Shown: positions 35,485 through 44,458 of the stretch, one piece after another
Numbering within the stretch: the stretch's first letter is position 1
How the letters are laid out: every line of letters begins with the position of its first letter
NCBI GenBank assembly: GCA_964420405.1
Contig: CAYQTL010000013.1
Location: forward strand, 1-64,000
Length of the DNA: 64,000 nucleotides
Direction: 5' to 3'
From: CAYQTL01 sp964420405
Lineage (GTDB): Bacteria; Acidobacteriota; Thermoanaerobaculia; Thermoanaerobaculales; Sulfomarinibacteraceae
Position numbers and translations under genes: made by a program
Notes under the pieces: model-generated
Seen by the model: only the letters and a program-made list of their open reading frames with translations
Told to the model about the DNA's origin: nothing
Database searches by the model: none

Positions 35485-37050
35485 TCACCCGTGGTGGGAG
35501 GAGACGAGCGACGGAACCCTCGTGACCGGCAGCAGCACCGTGAAGGTGGTGCCACGGCCGGGCGCGGTCGCGACCACGATGTCGCCGCCGAGCTTGCGCA
35601 CGATCCCCTGGGAGACCGACAGCCCGAGCCCGGTCCCCTTGCCCCGCGGCTTGGTCGTGAAGAACGGGTCGAAGAGCTGGGGCAGGACGTGCTCCGGCAC
35701 GCCGGGCCCGTCGTCCCGGACCGCCACCGCCAGGTAGCCGTCGTCGTCCCATCCGTCGAACGTGACCTCGATGCGGCCGCCCCCGGCGACCGCGTCGGTC
35801 GCGTTGAGGATCAGGTTGACGAACACCTGGCACAGCATCTGGCGGTCGCCGTGGACCGGCGGCAGGTCCGGCGGCCGGTCGACCGCGAGCTGGGCGCCGG
35901 CCATGCGGACCTGGTTCGCGACGAGCTGGACCGCCTCGCCCACGATCTCCGCGATGGCGAGTGGCTCGATCCGGGTCTCGCTCTCGCGCGCGAAGTCGAG
36001 GAGGCTGCCCACGATCCGCTTGGACCGCTCGGTCTCGGACAGGATGTCGCGCACCATCTCGAGCCGCTCGCCGTCTGCGAGGCGCTCCTCGTCCTCCTCG
36101 AGCACCGCCGCGGTCAGCATGATGTTGTTGAGCGGGTTGTTGAGCTCGTGGGCGACGCCGGCGACGAGGGTGCCGATCGCACGCAGCTTGTGGGACTCCA
36201 CCAGGATGCGCTGGTGGTGGTCGAGCTCGCGCACCATCCGGTTGAGCGCGATCGCGAGCTCGGAGAACTCGTCGCGGTACCTGCGGGCGGGCGGAATCGG
36301 CGTGAAGTCGCCGGCGCCGATCCGCGCGGTGTACTCGGTGAACCGCCGCAGGACGCCGTACAGCTGCCGCGCGAAGAACACGCCGACGAAGACCATCACC
36401 GCCAGCACCGCCGCCAGGAACGCGATCGGAACCCAGCGGGCGAGCCGGACGATGCGGTGGATGGCCTCCCGCTCCTTGGCGCGGAACTGGAGCGCCATCG
36501 ACACCATCTGCGCGCCGCTGCGGCGCAGCTCGGCCTCGACGCCGCCGCGGACCGCCTCGTCGCGCACGCTGCCGAGCTGGGCCAGCTCAGAGCGGTACTC
36601 TCCGGCGAGGCGCCGCATCGCGGCCAGGTTGGCGGCGCCCACCACCTCGCGGACCCGCTTCTCGTCCTCGTCGAGCAGCGCGACGGCGACCTCGAGGTGG
36701 CGGATCGCGTCGTCGAGATCGGTGCCGTACAGGAGGAAGTTCTTCTCGTACCGCCGGGCCTCCTGGACCTCGCTGAGGTAGCTGTCGGCGACCTCGAGGA
36801 AGTGGATCCGGGCCTCGATGTCCGACAGGGCGTACATCGAGCCGACCGTGATCGCAACGCACAGGGAGAAGATCAGCGCGAACGCGACCGTCATCCGCGT
36901 CCGGATCGACAGCGAGGGACGGCCGAGGAGCGCCTCGTCGCCTGCGTCCGTGGCGCCGTCGGCCGCCGGCCGGCGCGGGCCCTCCAGGCTCCCGCCGGGC
37001 GTCGGCGGCGCCCGCTCCGCTCCCCGTTGTCCCGATCCGACCGCGCTCAC
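35485..37050 (-). CDS. Membrane-bound sensor histidine kinase (HAMP)
   Basis: 521 residues. A 50-residue polar N-terminus precedes TM1 (53-75). A 130-residue helical periplasmic region (76-205) and TM2 (206-227) follow, then a HAMP-like linker (228-280). The HisKA domain has phospho-acceptor H301 in GVAHELNNPLNN. The ATPase domain has NLILNATDAV, RDDGPGVP and FFTTKPRGKGTGLGLSV. The periplasmic part resembles a four-helix-bundle ligand sensor. The GTG start lies one base after the stop of the receiver gene, so the two are a cognate pair. It closes a six-gene run with a TauE permease and two kinase-like proteins. Confidence 0.9.
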   Translation of the reverse strand: MSAVGSGQRGAERAPPTPGGSLEGPRRPAADGATDAGDEALLGRPSLSIRTRMTVAFALIFSLCVAITVGSMYALSDIEARIHFLEVADSYLSEVQEARRYEKNFLLYGTDLDDAIRHLEVAVALLDEDEKRVREVVGAANLAAMRRLAGEYRSELAQLGSVRDEAVRGGVEAELRRSGAQMVSMALQFRAKEREAIHRIVRLARWVPIAFLAAVLAVMVFVGVFFARQLYGVLRRFTEYTARIGAGDFTPIPPARRYRDEFSELAIALNRMVRELDHHQRILVESHKLRAIGTLVAGVAHELNNPLNNIMLTAAVLEEDEERLADGERLEMVRDILSETERSKRIVGSLLDFARESETRIEPLAIAEIVGEAVQLVANQVRMAGAQLAVDRPPDLPPVHGDRQMLCQVFVNLILNATDAVAGGGRIEVTFDGWDDDGYLAVAVRDDGPGVPEHVLPQLFDPFFTTKPRGKGTGLGLSVSQGIVRKLGGDIVVATAPGRGTTFTVLLPVTRVPSLVSSHHG

Positions 37051-37051
37051 G

Positions 37052-37444
37052 TCACCCTCCGGCCCGCTCCCGCGCCAGGGCCGAGGCCGCCTTCGCGATC
37101 ACCGTTCGCAGGTCCGCGGGCGTGAACGGCTTGGCGATGAAGTCGAAGGCGCCCTTGGCGAGAGCCTCCCGGGCCAGCTCCACGGTGGCGTAGCCGGTGA
37201 TCAGGATCACCCGCGTCCGGCGCGACACCGCCTGCACCGCCTCGAGCACCTCGATGCCGTCCACGTCGTCCATCCGGACGTCGGTCACCACGATGTCGAA
37301 GACATGCTCGGAGAGCCGGGCGAGCGCCGCGCGTCCGTCCTCGAACACCTCCACCTCGTACCCCTCGCGCTCGAGCGCGGGCCGCAGCCTCCTGCCCACG
37401 ATCGGCTCGTCGTCCAGCAGCAGAACGCTCAGGCACGTCCCCAC
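37052..37444 (-). CDS. Single-domain response regulator A
   Basis: About 130 residues, a stand-alone receiver. Visible are the acidic pair in LLLDDEPIVGRR, the phospho-acceptor Asp in IVVTDVRMDD, Thr in ILITGYA and Lys in FIAKPFTP. There is no output domain, so it must act by protein contact or pass phosphate on. The GTG at 37444 (MGTCLSVLLL) has GGAGGTGTC just upstream and was chosen over a GTG seven codons earlier. It is closely related to the receiver at 40161; both contain DDEPIVGRRL and AFDFIAKPFTP-like ends. This points to duplication inside the operon. Confidence 0.88.
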   Translation of the reverse strand: MGTCLSVLLLDDEPIVGRRLRPALEREGYEVEVFEDGRAALARLSEHVFDIVVTDVRMDDVDGIEVLEAVQAVSRRTRVILITGYATVELAREALAKGAFDFIAKPFTPADLRTVIAKAASALARERAGG

Positions 37445-37483
37445 CCGACACCTCCACGCGGGCACACCGTCATGTCGACCCGG

Positions 37484-38581
37484 TCACGCGACCGCCCTCT
37501 CGACGCGGCCGACCTCGAGGCTGTCCCGGATCCTCTTGCGCTCGACGAACGCCCGGAACACGAAGGACAGGATGATGCCGGTGCCGGCGATGCCGCTCGC
37601 GTACAGCAGCCCCTTGCTGACGGTCTGCAGCACCGCGTCGAGCGCGGGGTCGTACACGAGGAGGCCCAGCTGCCGCAGGTAGACCGGGATCGCGACCGCT
37701 CGCGAGAGCACGCACAGCAGGATGATGGTCGCGGTGGCGAGCCGGATCACAACCTCCCGGACCACCTTGGTGCCGTAGGCGCCGATGTGGATCCCGACCA
37801 GCGAGCCGACGAACAGCAGCATCGTCAGACGCAGGTCGACCATCCCCTCGAGGGCGTAGCTCAGCGCCCCGAACGCTCCCATGAACATCGCGAGGTACAG
37901 CTCGCTGCCCGCCGCCACCTGCGCCGACACCCCGAAGACGTAGATCATCGCAGGCACGCCGATGAACCCGCCGACCCCGATCGTGCCGGCGAGGTACCCG
38001 GTCGCCAGGCCGCACGCGAGCACGACCCACAGCGACACCCTCACGTCCGCGACGGGAAACGTGACCATCGGGTGAAGCCGGAGCCGGTTCAAGAGCTCGA
38101 CGATCCGACGCGAGGGACCGAGCTCCTGCGCGCGGCGGGAGCGCGCGATGTCGCGCAGCATCGAGACCGACACGAACGTGAGGACGCCGACGAACACCAG
38201 GCTGATGTAGAGGTCCGCACCCGCCGCGTGGGCGGACGAACCGCCGTCGCCGTCGAACATCAGCTTCATCACCCACACCGCGAGCCGGATGCCGATCGCC
38301 GCCGTGATCAGCATGAAGAGCGACAGCTTCTTGTCGACGTGACCCATCTGCCCGTGGCGCCTCGAGCCGACCAGGGCCTTGCCGAACTTGTGGGTGATGT
38401 TGCTGCCCACCGCGATCGGCCCGAGCACCCCGAGGTTCATCATGCCGGGGGTCATGAAGAACGCGCCTCCGCTGCCGATGAAACCGCTCAGGACGCCGCC
38501 GATGAACCCCAACATGACGACCTGCGCGGCGACCGGCCAGGTGAGCTGCGTGAACACCCCGAGCATCATCTCCGGTTGCAT
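37484..38581 (-). CDS. TauE/SafE (sulfite exporter-like) family permease
   Basis: 365 residues, mostly membrane helices. The N-terminal repeat begins VVMLGFIGGVLSGFIGSGGAFF, then PGMMNLGVLGPIAVGSN. The second repeat has ATGYLAGTIGVGGFIGVPAM. These paired G-x-G-G-x-F/I motifs define the TauE/SafE family. A roughly 90-residue cytoplasmic or periplasmic insertion between the halves (about 115-200) is longer than in small family members. Family members move sulfite, sulfoacetate or other organic anions. The cargo here is unknown. It sits between receiver A and a kinase-like protein, which suggests that the phosphorelay controls transport or is sensed through it. A strong GGAGGGACG ribosome site is present. 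Confidence 0.87.
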   Translation of the reverse strand: MQPEMMLGVFTQLTWPVAAQVVMLGFIGGVLSGFIGSGGAFFMTPGMMNLGVLGPIAVGSNITHKFGKALVGSRRHGQMGHVDKKLSLFMLITAAIGIRLAVWVMKLMFDGDGGSSAHAAGADLYISLVFVGVLTFVSVSMLRDIARSRRAQELGPSRRIVELLNRLRLHPMVTFPVADVRVSLWVVLACGLATGYLAGTIGVGGFIGVPAMIYVFGVSAQVAAGSELYLAMFMGAFGALSYALEGMVDLRLTMLLFVGSLVGIHIGAYGTKVVREVVIRLATATIILLCVLSRAVAIPVYLRQLGLLVYDPALDAVLQTVSKGLLYASGIAGTGIILSFVFRAFVERKRIRDSLEVGRVERAVA

Positions 38582-38638
38582 CCTGCGTCCCTCCTGCTCC
38601 CGTCCGGGGGCCACGGGCCCCGAACGAGCTCCGTCACC

Positions 38639-40147
38639 TCATTCGAACCGCATCAGGCGCAGCAGGTGGTGGGACGCGGTGCCCCACGCATAGGCCACCA
38701 GCGGCGCCATCGCCGTCACCCCGAGCACCGCCAGGATCCTCCCGCCGCCGCCCTCCACGCGCAGCAGCCGCAGCACCGCCTCCTGGTTGGTGAACACCGC
38801 CAGGTACAGCACCGCCGCTGCTCCCAGGCTGGCGACGAGCTGGATCCACTGCTTGCGCCCGAACAGGTACTGGCTTTCGAGCTCCTCGGCGCCGACCACC
38901 GGTACCCGAAGCCGGTCGGCGAGCTGTCCCGCGAGGTCGCGGGTCAACCTCATGCGCACCGCCGGGCTGCGGTCCAGAAACAGGTTGTCGACCACCACCA
39001 GGCTGACACTCGACAGGGTGCAGAGGCTCCCGATCAGGCTCTGCTGCCCGCCGCTGATGGTGCACTCGCCGCCCGCCCGTCCCGCCCGGATCAGACGATC
39101 GAGAGTCTGCGACAGCCCGCCGTCGTCACCGCCCGCCGTACCGGCGTCGGGAGCGTCCTCCAGGATTCCCCCGTTCGAGGCATCCAGCCGCACCGCCGGC
39201 CTGGCGACGGCGGACGCCGGGTCCTGACCGACCGCACCCGCGGGCACGAGACGCACGAGGTCGACGGCCGCCTCCCACCGGTCGGCGATGTCGAGCAGGT
39301 GACGGAGCGCGTCCGAGTCGGGGTCGAACCGCTCCTGGACCCACAGAATGCTCGACGCGGCGACCGTGAAGCGCAGCTGCTCGATGCCGTCGACGCCTGC
39401 CAACGCCACCGGAATCGCGTCCGCCAGCTTCGCCTGCCGCGGCGGGTACGTCACGGAGACGCTGCCGCCGTCGGCCCGCACAATGACCTTGAGGCCGCAC
39501 GTCCGTTCGTCCTCCGCCAACACCAGCCGGCAGCGCGCCGCCAGCAGCAGGTCGCGCAGCCGCCGCTCGGAGACGGGCGTGGACTGGAACTCGGGCAGCT
39601 GCGCCATCGTGACGAGCACGGCGGCCACGTTGCCGACCGCGAGCTTGGAGCAGTTCACCGTCGCGCTGAACAGCGCCGGGTCGTCGATGTCGAGGTCGTA
39701 CATCGTCCTGACCCAGCGCCGGATGTCCTCGTCGACTCCCCGGACGTAGGCGATCGCCCTGTCCCGGCTCATGTTGAGCCGTTCGACGACGCCGTCGTAG
39801 CGGTCCTCGTCGTCGGTCAGCGCGCGCACGCGCAGCACGTGGGACACCCCCGGCAGGGCGAGGTGTCCTGCGCGGCCGTGGTACACGAGGTCCCCCTGGA
39901 GAGCGTGCCCGCACAGCGTCGCCGTCACCCAGGCGCGGTAGCGGTCGGACAGCAGGCCGAGCGGCTCCGTCAGGGGCCGGCGCTTGATGACCGCCTCCTC
40001 CAGCTTGCCGACGGGGATGCCGTGCCCGATCGCCTGCTCGACCACGTCCTCGCGGCTGACGCACGGGCAGCCCATCCTCTCCGCCAGCCGCTGCGCGAGC
40101 TCCCGCCCGCGTCGGTAGCTGCCACGCGACACGAACACGGTCTGCAT
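38639..40147 (-). CDS. Cytidylate-kinase-like protein A with BON-like middle and membrane tail
   Basis: 502 residues. The N-terminal 200 residues follow the cytidylate-kinase-like family (PF13189 style): VFVSRGSYRRGRELAQRLAE, REDVVEQAIGHG, GHLALPGVSHVLRVRAL and DRAIAYVRGVDEDIRRW. The P-loop is degenerate: the place of GSGG-type glycines reads GSYRRG, so normal phosphoryl transfer is doubtful. A middle region (about 225-280) resembles a BON fold. The C-terminus (about 430-495) has two membrane helices (LVASLGAAAVLYLAVFT; ILAVLGVTAMAPLVAYAWG). It is a paralogue of the protein at 40601, and each lies directly next to a receiver gene. A membrane-anchored signalling or regulatory role for the permease is inference. 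GAGGAGGCACG precedes the ATG. Confidence 0.8.
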   Translation of the reverse strand: MQTVFVSRGSYRRGRELAQRLAERMGCPCVSREDVVEQAIGHGIPVGKLEEAVIKRRPLTEPLGLLSDRYRAWVTATLCGHALQGDLVYHGRAGHLALPGVSHVLRVRALTDDEDRYDGVVERLNMSRDRAIAYVRGVDEDIRRWVRTMYDLDIDDPALFSATVNCSKLAVGNVAAVLVTMAQLPEFQSTPVSERRLRDLLLAARCRLVLAEDERTCGLKVIVRADGGSVSVTYPPRQAKLADAIPVALAGVDGIEQLRFTVAASSILWVQERFDPDSDALRHLLDIADRWEAAVDLVRLVPAGAVGQDPASAVARPAVRLDASNGGILEDAPDAGTAGGDDGGLSQTLDRLIRAGRAGGECTISGGQQSLIGSLCTLSSVSLVVVDNLFLDRSPAVRMRLTRDLAGQLADRLRVPVVGAEELESQYLFGRKQWIQLVASLGAAAVLYLAVFTNQEAVLRLLRVEGGGGRILAVLGVTAMAPLVAYAWGTASHHLLRLMRFE

Positions 40148-40160
40148 CGCTCGTGCCTCC

Positions 40161-40562
40161 TCACGCCCTGGCGGTGTCCGCCACCGCCAGACCGAGGTCG
40201 GCGGCCGCGCGCGCCACCACCGACCGCAGCTCGTCGGGGGTGAACGGCTTGGCGATGAAGTCGTAGGCGCCCTTCTTCATCGCCTCGCGGGCCAGCGGCA
40301 GCATCGCGTAGCCGGTGATCACGATCACCTTCGTCCGGGGCGACACGGCCTGGACCCGCGCCAGCACCTGCAGGCCGCTCATCTCGCCCAGCCGGACGTC
40401 GGTGACGACGACGTCGAACCGCGCCTCGCCGATGCGCTCGATGGCCCGCACCGGATCCTCGTGGACCTCCACCTCGCAGCCGATCCGCGCGAGCGCCGGC
40501 GCCAACCGCCTTCCGACGATCGGCTCGTCGTCGACCAGCAGCACCCTCACTCCGTCCTCCAT
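40161..40562 (-). CDS. Single-domain response regulator B
   Basis: 133 residues, a receiver without output domain. The acidic pair is in VLLVDDEPIVGRRL, the phospho-acceptor Asp is in VVVTDVRLGE, Thr is in IVITGYAM and Lys is in AYDFIAKPFTPDEL. About half of its residues match receiver A at 37052, so the two arose by duplication. The ATG follows GAGAGGAGGCGCC. It is 13 bases from the next gene, kinase-like protein A, and 38 bases after kinase-like protein B. The kinase-like/receiver pairing therefore occurs twice in one operon. Confidence 0.88.
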   Translation of the reverse strand: MEDGVRVLLVDDEPIVGRRLAPALARIGCEVEVHEDPVRAIERIGEARFDVVVTDVRLGEMSGLQVLARVQAVSPRTKVIVITGYAMLPLAREAMKKGAYDFIAKPFTPDELRSVVARAAADLGLAVADTARA

Positions 40563-40600
40563 GGCGCCTCCTCTCCACCGCCGCGCCCAGCCGGCATGCC

Positions 40601-41425
40601 CTACCGCAGGCTCGCCGCCGCCTCCCGGATGTCGTCCACCGTGACGCGGACCCTGACCTCGTCCACTCCCGGCACCTTCGCCGCGAGCTCCCGGATCGCC
40701 GCGACCCGGGCCGTCTCGCCGCGCCGGGTACACGCCGTCTCCACCTCGAGCGCGCCGCGCACCAGCCGGACCCTCAGGTCGGGGAAACGGGTGAGCAGGA
40801 TCGCACTCGCCCGCGCCTCCACGAGCAGGTCGGAGAGCACCCGCCGCGAGTAGCTCATCGGCTCGAACGCCCGGTCCGCGACGGTGTCGGCCACGATCGC
40901 CACCGCCCGGTCGAGATCGATCTGGCTCAGCGTGACGACCAGGTCGTACAGGGACGGGTCCGACTCGTCGCGTCCGAAGGAGGCGGTCGCCCACCGCCGG
41001 CGGATGTCGGCGCTTCGCTCCAGGATCCGCCGCGCCCTGTCGGACGAGACCCCGCGGACGCGAGCGAGCTCGTCTGCACGGGCGGACGGGTCCGTCACGA
41101 TCCGCACCGTCAGCACGTGGGAGACTCCCTGGACGTAGAGGTGGGCCGCCAGACCCCAGCACACCGCGTCGTCCGCCGCCAGCGCCTCGAGCGTGGCTTC
41201 CCGGACGACCGCCAGCAGGCGCGCCCGGGAGGCACGGGACAGCCCGAGCAGGGTCGGCGGATCGTCGAGAGCCCGCCACAGCGAGGCCACGGCGAGCCCG
41301 TGCCGCCCGGCGGCCGCTTGCAGGATCTCCCGACCGACCACCCGGTACGAGAGCCGCGTGGCGACCCGCTCCGCCACCACGCGCCCGGTCTCGATCGAGT
41401 CCGATGCCACGATGATCGAGGACAT
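40601..41425 (-). CDS. Cytidylate-kinase-like protein B with C-terminal BON-like domain
   Basis: 274 residues, first gene of the six-gene run. The N-terminal part matches the kinase-like paralogue at 38639: IIVASDSIETGRVVAERVA in place of the P-loop, YRVVGREILQAAAGRHG, VQGVSHVLTVRIV and SSDRARRILERSADIRRRW. The P-loop glycines and the Lys-Ser/Thr are absent (SDSIETG). The final ~65 residues read as a BON domain (DLRVRLVRGALEVETACTRR, then VPGVDEVRVRVTVDD), a fold that binds phospholipid or protein partners. No membrane segment is present. GGGAGGAGCGACG precedes the ATG. It is probably a pseudo-kinase scaffold in signalling; nucleotide binding by a divergent loop cannot be excluded. Confidence 0.8.
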   Translation of the reverse strand: MSSIIVASDSIETGRVVAERVATRLSYRVVGREILQAAAGRHGLAVASLWRALDDPPTLLGLSRASRARLLAVVREATLEALAADDAVCWGLAAHLYVQGVSHVLTVRIVTDPSARADELARVRGVSSDRARRILERSADIRRRWATASFGRDESDPSLYDLVVTLSQIDLDRAVAIVADTVADRAFEPMSYSRRVLSDLLVEARASAILLTRFPDLRVRLVRGALEVETACTRRGETARVAAIRELAAKVPGVDEVRVRVTVDDIREAAASLR

Positions 41426-41497
41426 CGTCGCTCCTCCCGGACGGCGCGCCTCGCCGGCGCGCTCCTCAGCCACCGGCCCGAGATCGCGGAAGCCGCT

Positions 41498-41544
41498 GTT
41501 CTGAAACGCTTCCTGATCTCAGAAAATAACCCGCGTTTGAGAAC
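41498..41544. promoter_or_regulatory. Inverted repeat in the AT-rich divergent promoter region
   Basis: GTTCTGAAACGC (41498-41509) and GCGTTTGAGAAC (41533-41544) are inverted copies with one mismatch in 12. They are separated by 23 bases that contain TTCCTGATCTCAGAAAATAA. This is the most AT-rich patch nearby and lies between the six-gene operon (minus) and the VCBS protein gene (plus). It is a likely regulator site or the operon promoter. Confidence 0.5.
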
Positions 41545-41685
41545 GTGCTCGTACTGTACCACACACCCGCCCGCCCACGGTCGGGACCCCGTCCTGGCGT
41601 GGCGCGACCAGGCACGAGGCTGTCGCGTTCGTGGATGCGGGAGCCGACGGCCGCAGCCATACTCGCCTCGAGGAGGGTGTGGACC

Positions 41686-44457
41686 ATGGACGGACGTCGA
41701 GTGCTCCTGGCGACCCTGGTGACAGTGACGACCGGATCGGTCCCGCTCTCCGCGGGCGACCAGCCGTTCGACGATGTGTACCCGTTCAGCCCACAGGACG
41801 GGGCGGCGTCGGTGGCGGTCGCCGACCTCGACCGCGACGGACACCAGGACGTCGTCATGGCGGCGATCGAGGCCGACACGATCCGCATCCGCTTCGGGGG
41901 CTCGCCCCCGACCTACGTGACGCTGGTCTCGGGCTTCGACCGGGCCTGCTTTGTCGTCGCCGCCGACGTCGACGGGGACGGCTGGACCGACGTCGTCGGC
42001 GCCGCCCGCGGCACCGGAGCGGACCAGGTCCGGTGGTGGCGCAACCCGCGCAGCACCGGCGGGTGGAGCGAGCATCCGGTCTCGGCCGGCTACTTCGACG
42101 AGGCGCGGGGTCTCGACGTCGCCGACCTGGACGGGGACGGGGACATGGAGATCCTGGTCGCCGGGGTGGACGCCGGCACCGGGTACCTGTCCTGGTTCGA
42201 GGACGTCAGCGGAACCGGCACCGCGTGGGCCCTCCACGACATCACGGCGGGCTTCACGGGGGCCCACGACATCCACGCGGTGGACATCGACGGCGACGGC
42301 CTGCTCGACGTCGTGGCCGCCTCCTACGACCTCGACACCGTCGCCTGGTTCGAGAACGACGGCACCATCGGTTCCCCGGGATTCTGGCCGTCATACTCCA
42401 TCGCCTCCGACCTCGACGGCGCGATCTGCGTCAACGCCGCCGACATGGACGGCGACGGCGACGTCGACGTCGTCGCCGGCGGGTATCTCGACGGCAGGGT
42501 TCTCTGGTACGAGTCCGACGGCGGTGCCTGGACGCCTCACGAGATCACGACGGTGCTCGACGGGGTCTACAGCGCGGAGCCGGTGGACCTCGACCGGGAC
42601 GGCGACCTCGACGTGCTCGCGGCCGGCCGCGTGTCCGGGCATCTCAAATGGTACGAGCAGAACGGCTCTCTCTGGATCGGGAGGTTCGTCGACACCACCG
42701 ACCTCGACATCGCGGGCGTGCGGTCGGCGACCGCGGTGGACTTCGACCGCGACGGCGACCTGGACGTCGTCGCCGCGGCGGAGTACGACGACCTCTTCGG
42801 ATGGTGGGAGAACCGGAACGTGCACCGCCGGGCCACGTTCGCGACGGCCGACGTCCTGACGGCCGGCGTCGACTCCCTCGAAGGCGCGATCATCGTGGAC
42901 ATCGACCGGGACGGGAGCCCGGACATCGTCGACCACCGGCGGTCCGGCGAGGACGGCGCCGACATCGTGATCTGGCGGCAGACGACCGGAGCCTGGACGC
43001 CGGACCCGATCGTGCTCGACTTCGACGGCCCGACGGTGGCGAAGGTCGTCGACCTCGACGGCGACGGCGACCTCGACATCGTCGCGGGCGCGATCTACGA
43101 CGACGAGCTCGCCTGGTTCGAGCACGACGGTGCCGGCGGCTTCACGAAGCGGGTCCTCACCACGGCCTACCCGGTGAAGGATCTCGACGTCGGCGACCTG
43201 GACTGCGATGGCGACCCCGACATCGTCAGCACCGCGTCCAACCAGACCTCGGTCCTGTTCTGGTGGAACAACGGCGACGCCAGCGGCTGGAGCACCAGCA
43301 CGCTGACTCCGTCCGTCCCACCGCTGTCCCTGGCGCTCGGCGACCTCGTGGGCGACGGCGCCCCGGACCTCGTCGTCGGCGGCATCTCGGGTTTCGAGGT
43401 CGGCGAGAACAGGCTCTGCTCCGGAGGCGGGTGGACCCTGGCGCTGGCGTCCGACGGCGGCCTCGGACACGCCTCCATCGCCGACCTCGACGGCGACGGG
43501 CGCAACGACCTCGCGGCGACGTTCTTCTCGGACGACCGCATCAGCGTCTACCTCGCGGCCGGAGGCTGGTCGCGCCACGACCTGTCGACGACCGCCGACG
43601 GCGCGGACCAGATCGCCGCCGCGGACGTGGACCACGACGGCGACGTGGACCTCGTGACCACCACGTTCTACCAGGCCCGGGTCGAGCTGTGGGAGAACGA
43701 CGGCAGCGGCACCGGCTGGGCGGGATCGCAGATCGACTCGAGCGGATTCCCGAAGGCGCTGGCGATCGGCGACCTCGATCTGGACGGCGATCCGGATGTG
43801 GTCGCCGGCAGCTGGGGCAGCGACGAGATCCACGTCCTCGACAACATCGGAGGCCAGTACGGGGCGGTGTACACCGCTATCGCGCCACCGTCGCTGCGCG
43901 TCGGCGAGACCGCGGCGCTCGCGCGACTGGAGTACACCACCTACGGCCGGCCTGGGGACCCCGACCACCATCTCCGGGCGGTCATCGTGCAGCTGGCCTC
44001 GGGCACGGGTGACGTCCTCTCCCAAACCCAGGCGTCCCACCTGTTCGACAGCATCATCGTGTGGCACGACGCCGACGACAACGGGATCGCCGAGCCCGGC
44101 GTCGACCCCGTCGTCTCCAGCTCGTCGCCGGCGATCGTCCCTGGCGGCACGATGACCGTCACGGTGCCGTCCGGACCCCCGAACCCGTCGGTGCCCGGCG
44201 GCCGGGTGACCACCAGGTTCTTCGTCGGCGTCGAGATCGCCGACGACGCCGCGGGACACGATCCGCCGGCCTTCCGGCTGGCGGCTCTCACCAGCCCTAC
44301 CTTCAGCCTGGGCTACGCCGCGTGGCCGGCGCTCCCACTCGTCGGCGAGCGGTGGCCGTCCGCGTGCACCGGAGCCGTCAGTATCGTCGGCGACCTCCCC
44401 TTCAGCGACGGGTTCGAGTCGGGCGACACCAGCATGTGGCCGGCGGTGGTGCCCTGA
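41686..44457 (+). CDS. Secreted VCBS/FG-GAP beta-propeller protein with DGFE tail
   Basis: 923 residues with a signal peptide (MDGRRVLLATLVTVTTGSVP, cleaved near LSAG). The body carries more than a dozen FG-GAP/VCBS-type repeats. Each has a calcium-binding-like phrase V-A-D-L-D-x-D-G-D-x-D-I/V-V-A-G, then a Trp strand such as W-F-E-N-D-G. This builds integrin-like propellers. The last 150 residues are a different beta domain containing a second acidic loop (HDADDNGIAEPG). It ends PFSDGFESGDTSMWPAVVP. The ATG at 41686 has AGGAGGGTGT upstream; the 47 codons before it are Arg/Pro-rich and were excluded. It converges with the RND pump gene, which ends 1 base away. Confidence 0.85.
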   Translation: MDGRRVLLATLVTVTTGSVPLSAGDQPFDDVYPFSPQDGAASVAVADLDRDGHQDVVMAAIEADTIRIRFGGSPPTYVTLVSGFDRACFVVAADVDGDGWTDVVGAARGTGADQVRWWRNPRSTGGWSEHPVSAGYFDEARGLDVADLDGDGDMEILVAGVDAGTGYLSWFEDVSGTGTAWALHDITAGFTGAHDIHAVDIDGDGLLDVVAASYDLDTVAWFENDGTIGSPGFWPSYSIASDLDGAICVNAADMDGDGDVDVVAGGYLDGRVLWYESDGGAWTPHEITTVLDGVYSAEPVDLDRDGDLDVLAAGRVSGHLKWYEQNGSLWIGRFVDTTDLDIAGVRSATAVDFDRDGDLDVVAAAEYDDLFGWWENRNVHRRATFATADVLTAGVDSLEGAIIVDIDRDGSPDIVDHRRSGEDGADIVIWRQTTGAWTPDPIVLDFDGPTVAKVVDLDGDGDLDIVAGAIYDDELAWFEHDGAGGFTKRVLTTAYPVKDLDVGDLDCDGDPDIVSTASNQTSVLFWWNNGDASGWSTSTLTPSVPPLSLALGDLVGDGAPDLVVGGISGFEVGENRLCSGGGWTLALASDGGLGHASIADLDGDGRNDLAATFFSDDRISVYLAAGGWSRHDLSTTADGADQIAAADVDHDGDVDLVTTTFYQARVELWENDGSGTGWAGSQIDSSGFPKALAIGDLDLDGDPDVVAGSWGSDEIHVLDNIGGQYGAVYTAIAPPSLRVGETAALARLEYTTYGRPGDPDHHLRAVIVQLASGTGDVLSQTQASHLFDSIIVWHDADDNGIAEPGVDPVVSSSSPAIVPGGTMTVTVPSGPPNPSVPGGRVTTRFFVGVEIADDAAGHDPPAFRLAALTSPTFSLGYAAWPALPLVGERWPSACTGAVSIVGDLPFSDGFESGDTSMWPAVVP

Positions 44458-44458
44458 C

